This document shows, piece after piece, positions 1-5,636 of a stretch of DNA of 6,289 bases. Under the pieces are notes generated by a model that was not told the DNA's origin, did not search any database, and was given only the letters and a program-made list of their open reading frames with translations. The stretch spans positions 1,002 to 7,290 of the forward strand of contig DLFY01000150.1 of NCBI GenBank assembly GCA_002482415.1, in the 5' to 3' direction. The stretch comes from Phycisphaerales bacterium UBA7708. Its GTDB lineage: Bacteria; Planctomycetota; Phycisphaerae; Sedimentisphaerales; Anaerohalosphaeraceae. Position 1 is the stretch's first letter. Every line of letters starts with the position of its first letter. The position numbers and the translations under genes are program-made.

Positions 1-2
1 GG

Positions 3-200
3 ATTCCTGTTTGTAATTGTGGCGGGTACCCAAAATGCAACGTGGGTTTTTTTGAGCATACCGCTGTCCGGCAGGCTTTGAAGGAAAACCGGACTGTTGC
101 TGTTATCAAGCCGTCTGAGTCCGAAAAAAACGATGCAATTATGATTTATTCGCCCGGTGCGAAACTCTGTGAGAATGTGGATTGCTTGATGACGGCATAG
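3..200 (+). CDS. 3' end of a small Cys-rich protein gene of unknown function (5' truncated)
   Basis: An open frame runs from the window edge to a TAG at 198-200, giving 65 visible residues; the start lies upstream of the window. The first visible residues contain a Cys cluster of the form C-x-C-x4-C (in VCNCGGYPKCN). A second pair, C-x4-C, lies close to the C-terminus (CENVDC). This spacing could bind a metal, but I recognise no family. The middle part (FFEHTAVRQALKENRTVAV) looks like a helix followed by a strand. It sits 52 bases upstream of the next gene on the same strand, so it may share the transcript. The alternative is chance open frame, since only 198 bases are seen. No in-frame ATG is visible in the window before the Cys cluster, which supports truncation by the window edge rather than a start here. 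Confidence 0.5.
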   Translation: MPVCNCGGYPKCNVGFFEHTAVRQALKENRTVAVIKPSESEKNDAIMIYSPGAKLCENVDCLMTA

Positions 201-252
201 TTTCGTCTTGTAGATTGGATTTAATAAAAGTGATCAGGTGAAAGGGAGTAAT

Positions 253-471
253 ATGTTGGCAGGCAGTGGTATTGAACAGTTGGATGCAGGGGATTTGAAT
301 GCGTTCGTAAAATCTCTATCTTATGATGAGAAGGTTGTTGTTATTGGCATTCTTACGCAGCGGAAAAACCCGGAATTGGGTGACAGAATCATGGAAAAAT
401 TGAATCGTGCAATTGATGCAAGGAATAAGCGAAATGGAATTAACACGGAAGGTGTACTCGCTGGCGGTTGA
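253..471 (+). CDS. Small helical protein of unknown function, upstream of and overlapping the prohead protease
   Basis: A 72-residue protein that I do not recognise. ATG 253 is preferred because GGGAG (244-248) lies just upstream, although the spacing of 4 bases is short. An in-frame GTG at 238 would add five residues, but no comparable ribosome site precedes it. The protein looks mostly helical, with an acidic-to-hydrophobic first half (SLSYDEKVVVIGILTQ) and a charged second half (RIMEKLNRAIDARNKR). There is no signal peptide, membrane segment or cysteine. Its 3' end overlaps the protease gene by 38 bases in another frame, the usual arrangement for translational coupling in phage operons. 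By position it could be a small head-assembly or regulatory protein, but that rests on neighbourhood only. Portal or terminase would be expected nearby, and it is far too short for either. Confidence 0.6.
   Translation: MLAGSGIEQLDAGDLNAFVKSLSYDEKVVVIGILTQRKNPELGDRIMEKLNRAIDARNKRNGINTEGVLAGG
421..424 (+). promoter_or_regulatory. Ribosome binding site that decides the protease start
   Basis: AGGA at 421-424 lies 9 bases before ATG 434. The alternative in-frame starts, GTG 407 and ATG 416, have no purine-rich Shine-Dalgarno element in front of them. The site sits inside the coding region of the preceding small gene, so the protease is probably translated by ribosomes finishing that gene. Confidence 0.55.
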
Positions 472-1423
472 AAAAGCCGACGACCAGGGCGGCAAGAGAA
501 TTATTTCGGCGGTTGTCAGCAGCGAGATAATTGACAGGGACGGCGATATTATTACGGCAGCGGCAATGAAGGCCGCAATGGCCGAATACATGAAGAACCC
601 GGTTATTCTTGCCGGGCATCAACATCGGCTGACTGACGGGAAATCTCCGGTTGTTGGTCGGGTGATCAACTGGAGACAGGAAGGGAAGAAGACGATATGC
701 GATGTCGAATTTGTGGACACGGAGTTAGGGCTTGAGTATTGGCAGCTATACTCAGGCAAATTCCAACGGGGCTTTTCAATTGGTTTTAAAATCATTTCTT
801 ACGAGGAAAAGTACATCGACGGCAAGCGGGTCAATGTCATCACCGAAATTATGCTGTACGAAATTTCCGCCGTTGGCGTTCCTGCGAACCAGGATGCGCT
901 TTCAAAATCAGCCAAGAGAAGACTCGATTTCGTAGAGTCAAAACGAGCGGCCGCAGCAGAAAGCCTGGTGGATATTTTTAATCCGTCAGGGATCGACCTT
1001 GGCGACGAATGCGACTGCAAAGGTCTTGATTTGGATTTGGAGTGTTGCGATTATGACCCCTTCACAATGGAACCGCTCCAAGGATGCCCCACAAAAGGTC
1101 TTTATTCCGAGGGCGGCATCGCCCAGGGTGGCTCGTTTTCAGGCGATGGCGGGCCGTGTGGTGCGGATTTGGGCCAAAAAACGTTGGGCTTTTTGATTCA
1201 GGCCAAGGAGCGGTCCGAGGCGGAGGCTTTCGGGAGCGAAAAACTCTATCGGCGTTACAAGAAATATCTGGACGAAAAGTCGAAGCGCTACTCTCTTTCC
1301 CTGTACACCTGCGACGAAATCGAATTGTTCGATGCAATCGAAAAACATGGTATTGAGGCCGTCATTAAAAACGGCGGCAAAGCCCCTGTCGAAGAGGGGT
1401 ATGAACAATTATTTTTGCGTTAA
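434..1423 (+). CDS. HK97-family prohead serine protease with a Cys-rich C-terminal extension
   Basis: This is the capsid maturation protease of tailed phages (Caudovirus prohead serine protease family). It is packaged in the procapsid, cuts the N-terminal scaffold part from the major capsid protein, then digests itself. The 329-residue product from ATG 434 shows the family signatures. The N-terminus has EIIDRDGDII (31-40). The putative catalytic His lies in GHQH (61-64), the putative nucleophile is Ser115 in GFSIGF, and Glu143 lies in YEISAVGVPAN, where the last segment is the classic family block. The capsid gene follows directly, as expected. The core ends near residue 165. The remaining 160 or so residues form an uncommon extension with Cys193, 195, 204, 205, 218, 242 and 293, a Gly-rich stretch (225-245) and a charged helical end (255-329). 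The extension may act as scaffold or bind metal; this is inference. In-frame starts at 407 and 416 are possible but lack a ribosome site. Confidence 0.93.
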   Translation: MELTRKVYSLAVEKADDQGGKRIISAVVSSEIIDRDGDIITAAAMKAAMAEYMKNPVILAGHQHRLTDGKSPVVGRVINWRQEGKKTICDVEFVDTELGLEYWQLYSGKFQRGFSIGFKIISYEEKYIDGKRVNVITEIMLYEISAVGVPANQDALSKSAKRRLDFVESKRAAAAESLVDIFNPSGIDLGDECDCKGLDLDLECCDYDPFTMEPLQGCPTKGLYSEGGIAQGGSFSGDGGPCGADLGQKTLGFLIQAKERSEAEAFGSEKLYRRYKKYLDEKSKRYSLSLYTCDEIELFDAIEKHGIEAVIKNGGKAPVEEGYEQLFLR

Positions 1424-1597
1424 GTCTGTTCGGGGACGTGCTGTTTATTCGCGGCTGGCATCCCGCTGCTGCTGCGGATCGCGGGCGCGTCTCTTTGCGG
1501 GGAATGGTTTTTCTTCATGTGGTGCGGGGCGCTCGGCAGCCCCGCATTTTTGCCGAGTTTAGCCGACAATTAAATGAATTTTAAAAGGAAATAAAAT
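1424..1597 (+). promoter_or_regulatory. Structured non-coding leader of the major capsid gene
   Basis: This 174-base gap is GC-rich up to about 1557 and then AT-rich to the capsid start. I see no convincing gene in it. It holds an imperfect hairpin at 1460-1479 (ATCC and GC/GCGGAT pairs with one bulged C around a TGCTGCT loop). It also holds a terminator-like stem-loop at 1523-1546 and a 7-base loop complement at 1551-1557. TGCGGGG occurs twice, at 1496-1502 and 1523-1529, and either copy can pair with CCCCGCA at 1540-1546. The capsid ribosome site, AAGGA at 1585-1589, follows 8 bases before ATG 1598. No good sigma-70 promoter is visible between the hairpin and the capsid gene. The arrangement suggests attenuation, RNA processing or translational control, but it is unproven. 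Confidence 0.5.
1523..1551 (+). terminator. Intrinsic terminator-like hairpin between protease and capsid genes
   Basis: TGCGGGGC (1523-1530) pairs perfectly with GCCCCGCA (1539-1546) around an 8-base loop, and TTTTT (1547-1551) follows. This is a textbook Rho-independent terminator shape, yet it stands directly upstream of the gene whose product is needed in the highest copy number. Partial read-through, antitermination or use as an RNA processing or stability element would explain this. Seven bases of the loop (1532-1538) are complementary to 1551-1557. Confidence 0.7.
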
Positions 1598-2797
1598 ATG
1601 TTTGCGACAGTTGAAAAAACGCAGGCAGGTTTCGAAGCCGCCGAAAAGCGCATTAAGGCGCTCGAAGGCGACCTGGAACATGCCAAAAAGAATTTACAAA
1701 ACATGGGCGAATCCATGAAGGCCATGTATCGTGGCGGCCAGCCTTCGGCGACAAGCTCCAAATTATTCTGGCCAAACGAAGACCACGCCCGGACGTTCGG
1801 GATGCTGGTTTTGTCTGCGGCTGGAAAAATGGTCAATGATCCCACCGGGATTATCAGTAAGGCCTTGTCGGAAGGCAGCAATATTGGCGGCGGTTATTCG
1901 GTCCCGACCGAGATGATGAGCCGCATCATCGACATGTTGGGCACGTATGGAAAGTTTCGAGCCAATTGCCCGCCGGTACCGATGGGATCGGATCGGTTGA
2001 TTGTCCCCAAAATCACGTCCGACTCGACGGTATTTTGTCCGGGTGAAGGGAAAGAAATTACCGATTCTGATATAAAATTTGGTCAGGTGGTTTTGACGTC
2101 GAAAACCTTTGCTTCACTGGTTGTTGTCTCAAAGGAACTGCGGGACGATTCGATTCTTGCAATCGGCGAAATCGTGGCCCGTTCAATCACGCGAAGCCTG
2201 GCTAAAAAAGAAGACGAAATTGGCTTCACGGGAGACGGTACAGCAGCGTATTTTGGGATGACTGGAATCACCGGCGTTTTCAAAAAAATGATTGAGGACG
2301 GGTGGACTCCCGCTGGTCTGGTAAATGGAAGTGGGACGACGTGGAGCGGTTACGTTTTAAAGGACTTTATGGCTTGTGTGGCTAAACTGCCAGAAGATTA
2401 TGACGAGACGGCGGCTTGGTACATGACAAAGACCTTTTTTTATCAGGTTGTATGGCCGCTAATTAAAGATGGCGGATTTGCAAACATTTTCAATATTCTT
2501 GAATTGCTTGGAATCAATTCTGTGAAATCCCCAATGGGATACCCTGTTCGATTTGTGAAGTCGCTTCCACATGTAACGGGTGTCGGTCAGATTGACTGCA
2601 TCCTGGGCGATTTGCAATCCGGCGCCTATCTTGGGGAGCGCCAGCAGCTGACCCTGGATTCAAGCGAACACGTGCTGTTTAAGAACTTTCAGACGGCTAT
2701 TATGGGCGTTGAACGGGTTGACATCAATGTTTTCGGATGTGGCGATGCAACCAATCCGGGGCCGATAGTGGCTTTGCGAACCGCTCCGCAGTCGTAG
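1598..2797 (+). CDS. HK97-fold major capsid protein
   Basis: This 399-residue protein builds the icosahedral shell. ATG 1598 is supported by AAGGA at 1585-1589. Residues 5-45 form a charged, coiled-coil-like helix that fits the N-terminal scaffold (delta) domain, which the protease encoded upstream would remove. It is short, with about 60-90 residues before the mature part. The core begins around GGGYSVPTEMMSRII (97-111), a hallmark of the phage capsid family (Phage_capsid), where GGY.VP.E is followed by a helix. Next come the extended-loop region with PGEGKEITDSDIKFGQVVL (148-166), the family-typical VVSKELRDDS (176-185), and a helix ending in GFTGDGT (209-215), matching the usual D-x-x-x-x-GDGT block. 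The C-terminal half carries the A-domain with the SGAYLGERQQ segment (341-350). The exact cleavage site is not visible. An encapsulin is unlikely because the prohead protease and scaffold segment are present. Confidence 0.95.
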   Translation: MFATVEKTQAGFEAAEKRIKALEGDLEHAKKNLQNMGESMKAMYRGGQPSATSSKLFWPNEDHARTFGMLVLSAAGKMVNDPTGIISKALSEGSNIGGGYSVPTEMMSRIIDMLGTYGKFRANCPPVPMGSDRLIVPKITSDSTVFCPGEGKEITDSDIKFGQVVLTSKTFASLVVVSKELRDDSILAIGEIVARSITRSLAKKEDEIGFTGDGTAAYFGMTGITGVFKKMIEDGWTPAGLVNGSGTTWSGYVLKDFMACVAKLPEDYDETAAWYMTKTFFYQVVWPLIKDGGFANIFNILELLGINSVKSPMGYPVRFVKSLPHVTGVGQIDCILGDLQSGAYLGERQQLTLDSSEHVLFKNFQTAIMGVERVDINVFGCGDATNPGPIVALRTAPQS

Positions 2798-2820
2798 TCT
2801 TCGTTCATTTTTTCTACGTA

Positions 2821-2857
2821 GCCTGGGCTGAATACATTGGCAGCCCAGGCAATTTTT
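2821..2857 (+). terminator. Intrinsic terminator-like hairpin after the capsid gene
   Basis: GCCTGGGCTG (2821-2830) and CAGCCCAGGC (2841-2850) form a perfect 10-bp stem with a 10-base loop, followed by AATTTTT (2851-2857). It starts 24 bases after the capsid stop. It is one-directional: the opposite strand has A rather than T after the stem. It may end most capsid transcripts, or protect their 3' ends from exonucleases, making the downstream gene less abundant. Confidence 0.75.
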
Positions 2858-2896
2858 GAAAATCAGAGCTAAACAGAGTTTTTTGGAGAACATAAA

Positions 2897-3352
2897 ATGA
2901 TCGAACAATTGGGAATTTCAGTTGTTTCCGCTTTGCCGCCTGTATCGAAAGACAACGGCGATTTTGACGGAAACGCGGTGATTGACACGCACGGCATTAA
3001 AACCGGCGTTTTGTATTTGATTCAGTGTGGTTCGCTGGCGGCTGCGGTCGGTTCTGTCGCGGAAGCCAATGCAATCAAAGTTCAGGAATGCGACACCGCA
3101 GACGGGGAATTTACAGACATTGAAGGCGCCGCCCTGTCTGGCCCGATTGCCGGTGACAAAGACGGGAAGGTTTATGGTATTTTTGTCAATCTGAGAAAGT
3201 CGCACAAGCGGTATCAGAAAGTTGCTGCCCCGCACGTCGGCGATGGATCGGGGACAGCCAGTCTTCTGTCGATCCTGGCATTGCGGATTGACCCGCAGAT
3301 CGCCCCGGAACTGGCGGCGGATTTTGGATTGGAAGAACTGGTTTTGGCATAA
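2897..3352 (+). CDS. Probable small virion protein next to the capsid gene (decoration or head-completion type)
   Basis: A 151-residue protein started by ATG 2897 with GGAG at 2885-2888, 8 bases upstream. Its pattern resembles small beta-rich proteins often found just after the major capsid gene in HK97-type phages. It has an early DTHGI (30-34), followed by a hydrophobic strand (VLYLIQCGSL). Next is a block reading VQECDTADGEFTDIEG (62-77), then VYGIFVNL (92-99) and KRYQKVA (104-110). The repeated pattern of D-x-x-G, strand, Q-E-x-D-x-x-D-G-x-F, strand, K-R-Y suggests a beta-sandwich. The C-terminal tail (residues 128-151) is acidic and helical. There is no signal peptide or membrane segment. 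Position and pattern suggest shell decoration or stabilisation, but I cannot name a family with certainty; a head-tail joining or tail protein is an alternative. Confidence 0.75.
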   Translation: MIEQLGISVVSALPPVSKDNGDFDGNAVIDTHGIKTGVLYLIQCGSLAAAVGSVAEANAIKVQECDTADGEFTDIEGAALSGPIAGDKDGKVYGIFVNLRKSHKRYQKVAAPHVGDGSGTASLLSILALRIDPQIAPELAADFGLEELVLA

Positions 3353-3362
3353 GCTCAGCTAA

Positions 3363-3413
3363 CGGGCCGTAAGTCCCGAACCGGGGCCGGTGGGTGTGGA
3401 CGCTCACCGGCCC
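3363..3413 (+). promoter_or_regulatory. GC-rich hairpin with competing strands upstream of the tape-measure-like gene
   Basis: The strands 3384-3396 and 3401-3413 can form a 13-bp stem with a TGGA loop. The outer nine pairs are perfect (GGGCCGGTG with CACCGGCCC) and the inner part contains two G-U pairs. What follows is AATTATAAAT with no T-run, so it is not a canonical intrinsic terminator. GGGCCG also occurs upstream at 3364-3369 and could compete for CGGCCC (3408-3413). CCCG at 3375-3378 can instead pair with CGGG at 3363-3366 or 3382-3385. A processing, stability or weak termination role is possible. Confidence 0.55.
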
Positions 3414-3439
3414 AATTATAAATCTTTAAAGGCTTATTT

Positions 3440-5098
3440 ATGGCAAAAGAAAACGACATTAATATAAATGTTAAAACGCCCGGTATCGAGAATGCCAACA
3501 CTGGAATTGACAAAACCACGGATTCGATTCAGAAACTGGGGCAAACGGCGGCCACGGCAGGAAAACAGACTCAGGCGGCGGGAGAGTCTGGCGCCGAGGG
3601 AATGGAATCCTTATCGAGGCGATCTGGCGATGCTAAAAGCAGTATGGATGGGCTTGCTTCTGGAGTTAAGTCTGCGATTGCTGCTATGGCCGGGTTTAAT
3701 GCTGTTTTAGAAATATTTCAAAGCCTTAGTGCTGAAATGCAAAAGATTGTCGATTTGCAATCCAAAATTCATTCTGACGCGATGTCATCGCTGAAAATAG
3801 GGCAGTCCCTGGAGATGCAGACCGGCACGGTTGGCAAGCAGGATTATTGGGCGGAGTACGCCGCCAAATTACAAGCAGCTGGCGGATTTTCAAATATAGC
3901 AATTACCGGGCAGATGGCGCAGGCTTTTGATGTTGCGACAACGGCGTCGGGTGGCATCAAGAATGAATCAAATCAAAATCTGCTGATGGATATTGCCCCG
4001 ATGTTTGGAGCCTCCCAGATGAGCGGGGAAGAGATTGCGAAGTTTTTCGAATACACCGGCACAATGGGAGTTAAACAATCCAAGCAGGGATACCAGGCAG
4101 CTTTTGCAAAAATCATGTCTGGATATCGGGCCAGTAAAACGACGCAGGGAATCGGCGCGTATATCACTGGACTTCAGGCCGGAACTACAGGGATGATTTC
4201 TCAGGGCATATCTCCGGAAAACGCAATGGCCTTGTTTACGGCGGCGCGTTCCGTGATGCCGAACGAAGCGGTGGCCGCGACATTGACCGAGCAATTGGCC
4301 AGGATGTCAAGCGGGGCCTATGAAGAGCCACGGAAGGCAATGGAAGCGTTTGCTGGAAAGTCCTGGGGTGAAATGACCCCGGATCAGCAGTTGGCTACTA
4401 TGTTGAATTATGCACAAAGCATTGATTCAGACAAGCGATTGCAGACACTGACGGAGCAGGGATTTTCTCCGGAACTGGCGACGGGACTTTCAAAAATCAC
4501 TTCTGCCCAGGGGATGGGTGTCTATAAGTCAACGCTAAATACATTGCGCAGCACATCGCCAGACAATCTCCTTGATCAGGTGGATGCGTTTTCGGGTTCT
4601 CCGCTTGGCAAGAGCGGTTCTCGTGGAGGGAAAAAAAGCCAGGACGACCTAAATATCGATAAAAAAATAAGGTCTTTTCAGGATCGTCTTGAATCAGCCA
4701 GAAACACACTGAAGAATCTCAATGCTGAAGGCAAAGGCGCTTTTTTAGTAGATGACAAGTACGAGGAATACTGGATTGCTTATGAGCAAATGAGCGATGA
4801 ATTGCGCAGTGAGCTTTCTTCTTTGGAGGGCGATAGCTCTGTTGAAGCGAAGGGCAAAAGGAAAAAAATAGAGAATTTGCTTATGCGTATGGGGAGAAGT
4901 CAACAAATTCTTGGTGTCCCCGATACGGGTATTCCTGGTTTGAAATCGCTGCAAGCATTCGAGAAAACAAGAGAGACGACCTATGCCAATGAGTATGCGA
5001 ATGAATTGAATCAGGTTGTGTATAATTATAGCAACAATACTTATTTCAATCAGCAGCCGGGACAGGCTTCTGAACGAAGCAGCGGCGGTATTGACTAA
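3440..5098 (+). CDS. Tape-measure-like tail or internal virion protein
   Basis: A 552-residue protein started by ATG 3440, with AAAGG at 3428-3432 and a 7-base spacer. The N-terminus (1-75) is rich in Ala, Gly, Ser, Thr and Gln with regular helical spacing (KTTDSIQKLGQTAATAGKQ), typical of tape-measure N-termini. A mildly hydrophobic helix follows (75-97, AIAAMAGFNAVLEIF), then a long helical body in which Gly/Ala/Met-rich segments alternate. Residues 400-490 are strongly charged and coiled-coil-like. The C-terminus (525-552, VVYNYSNNTYFNQQ and onward) has an Asn/Tyr-rich tail like those that end many tape-measure proteins. Such proteins line the tail tube and set its length; if fully helical, 552 residues would span roughly 80 nm. 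No enzyme domain (lysozyme, peptidase) is visible. Oddities: it follows the head genes without a visible tail-tube gene, and homopolymer A runs cluster around 4631-4868. An internal or ejection protein is the main alternative. Confidence 0.68.
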   Translation: MAKENDININVKTPGIENANTGIDKTTDSIQKLGQTAATAGKQTQAAGESGAEGMESLSRRSGDAKSSMDGLASGVKSAIAAMAGFNAVLEIFQSLSAEMQKIVDLQSKIHSDAMSSLKIGQSLEMQTGTVGKQDYWAEYAAKLQAAGGFSNIAITGQMAQAFDVATTASGGIKNESNQNLLMDIAPMFGASQMSGEEIAKFFEYTGTMGVKQSKQGYQAAFAKIMSGYRASKTTQGIGAYITGLQAGTTGMISQGISPENAMALFTAARSVMPNEAVAATLTEQLARMSSGAYEEPRKAMEAFAGKSWGEMTPDQQLATMLNYAQSIDSDKRLQTLTEQGFSPELATGLSKITSAQGMGVYKSTLNTLRSTSPDNLLDQVDAFSGSPLGKSGSRGGKKSQDDLNIDKKIRSFQDRLESARNTLKNLNAEGKGAFLVDDKYEEYWIAYEQMSDELRSELSSLEGDSSVEAKGKRKKIENLLMRMGRSQQILGVPDTGIPGLKSLQAFEKTRETTYANEYANELNQVVYNYSNNTYFNQQPGQASERSSGGID

Positions 5099-5100
5099 TC

Positions 5101-5105
5101 AGGTG
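5101..5105 (+). promoter_or_regulatory. Ribosome binding site of the zinc-ribbon gene
   Basis: AGGTG at 5101-5105 lies 7 bases before ATG 5113. The nearer AGGGA at 5108-5112 abuts the start codon and is too close to serve. The site begins 2 bases after the stop of the tape-measure-like gene, so the two genes are probably translationally coupled. Confidence 0.55.
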
Positions 5106-5112
5106 CCAGGGA

Positions 5113-5634
5113 ATGGTAAAAAGAAAGCGACAACTCAGGCGGCGAACTTGTAAAGTCTGCGGGAAACCATACAGTCCCGCAAGAAAGAACGCCCCTTGTC
5201 CGAATCAGGACTGCGTCCGTGCCTGCCGTGGGGAAAAACAACGAAGGAACAGGAGGTTTAAAGCACGTCAGGAACGCGCCGTTAAAATATATTCCACGTC
5301 CCAGGGGAAGGTGGTTGCTCAGCTTGAAAATAAGATTGCTGAACCCGGCAAGGGGACTGGACGTGATAAGGGACCTATTCTTGCATCCATTGATTCAATC
5401 TTATATCAAATCGGCAGGCTGGATATTGCTCTGGATAAAAAACATCGGATGATGGTGGAGCTTTTAGACCTGCTGCATGCCCAGAAAATGGATACCAGGT
5501 GGGCCATTGAAGTTTTAAAATCTCAGAACGAAACCGATCTGTTTTCAATCAACAATCGGAAGGAATTACTGAGGCAGACATTGAGCGGCGTATTTTCAAG
5601 TCTTGAAATGCGGAGCGTTCGCGTTCGGTGTTGA
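5113..5634 (+). CDS. Basic zinc-ribbon protein, probably nucleic-acid binding
   Basis: A 173-residue protein whose N-terminus is strongly basic (21 Lys/Arg in the first 55 residues). It carries a likely zinc-binding set at Cys13-x2-Cys16, Cys29-x4-Cys34 and Cys38. The order CKVCGKPYSP, then CPNQDC, then a run of Arg resembles short zinc-ribbon proteins in many bacterial mobile elements, where a C-x2-C-G-x-x-F/Y-x-P block is followed by C-x4-C and basic residues. After a linker (60-85), residues 88-150 look helical, with regular Leu/Ile spacing suited to a dimer or coiled coil. It starts 15 bases after the tape-measure-like stop, so it probably shares that transcript. Binding DNA or RNA is inferred from the zinc knuckle and charge. 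The role is unknown; packaging, transcription control and RNA binding are all possible. It does not look like a structural tail protein. Confidence 0.75.
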   Translation: MVKRKRQLRRRTCKVCGKPYSPARKNAPCPNQDCVRACRGEKQRRNRRFKARQERAVKIYSTSQGKVVAQLENKIAEPGKGTGRDKGPILASIDSILYQIGRLDIALDKKHRMMVELLDLLHAQKMDTRWAIEVLKSQNETDLFSINNRKELLRQTLSGVFSSLEMRSVRVRC

Positions 5635-5636
5635 TC

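Noticed and set aside
66..94. Inverted repeat GTCCGG / CCGGAC in the left partial gene
   Set aside because: Only 6 bp with a 17-base loop, inside coding sequence and without a T-run; likely chance.
238..252. GTG 238 as start of the small upstream gene
   Set aside because: ATG 253 has a GGGAG element in front, while GTG 238 has no comparable site; the short spacing at 253 leaves some doubt.
1062..1408. Long open frames on both strands inside the protease gene, opposite or out of frame
   Set aside because: They overlap a well-supported gene fully, have arginine- and proline-rich random-looking products and lack ribosome sites; they are shadows of the real frame.
1332..1562. Open frame running from the protease end through the capsid leader (+ strand)
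   Set aside because: The product is low-complexity Arg/Ser/Cys, has no ribosome site, and its end covers a terminator-like hairpin, so the region is better explained as structured leader.
1598..2797. Encapsulin instead of phage capsid protein
   Set aside because: The adjacent prohead protease, the N-terminal scaffold-like helix and the GGYxVPxE plus GDGT blocks fit the phage capsid family; no cargo enzyme gene is visible.
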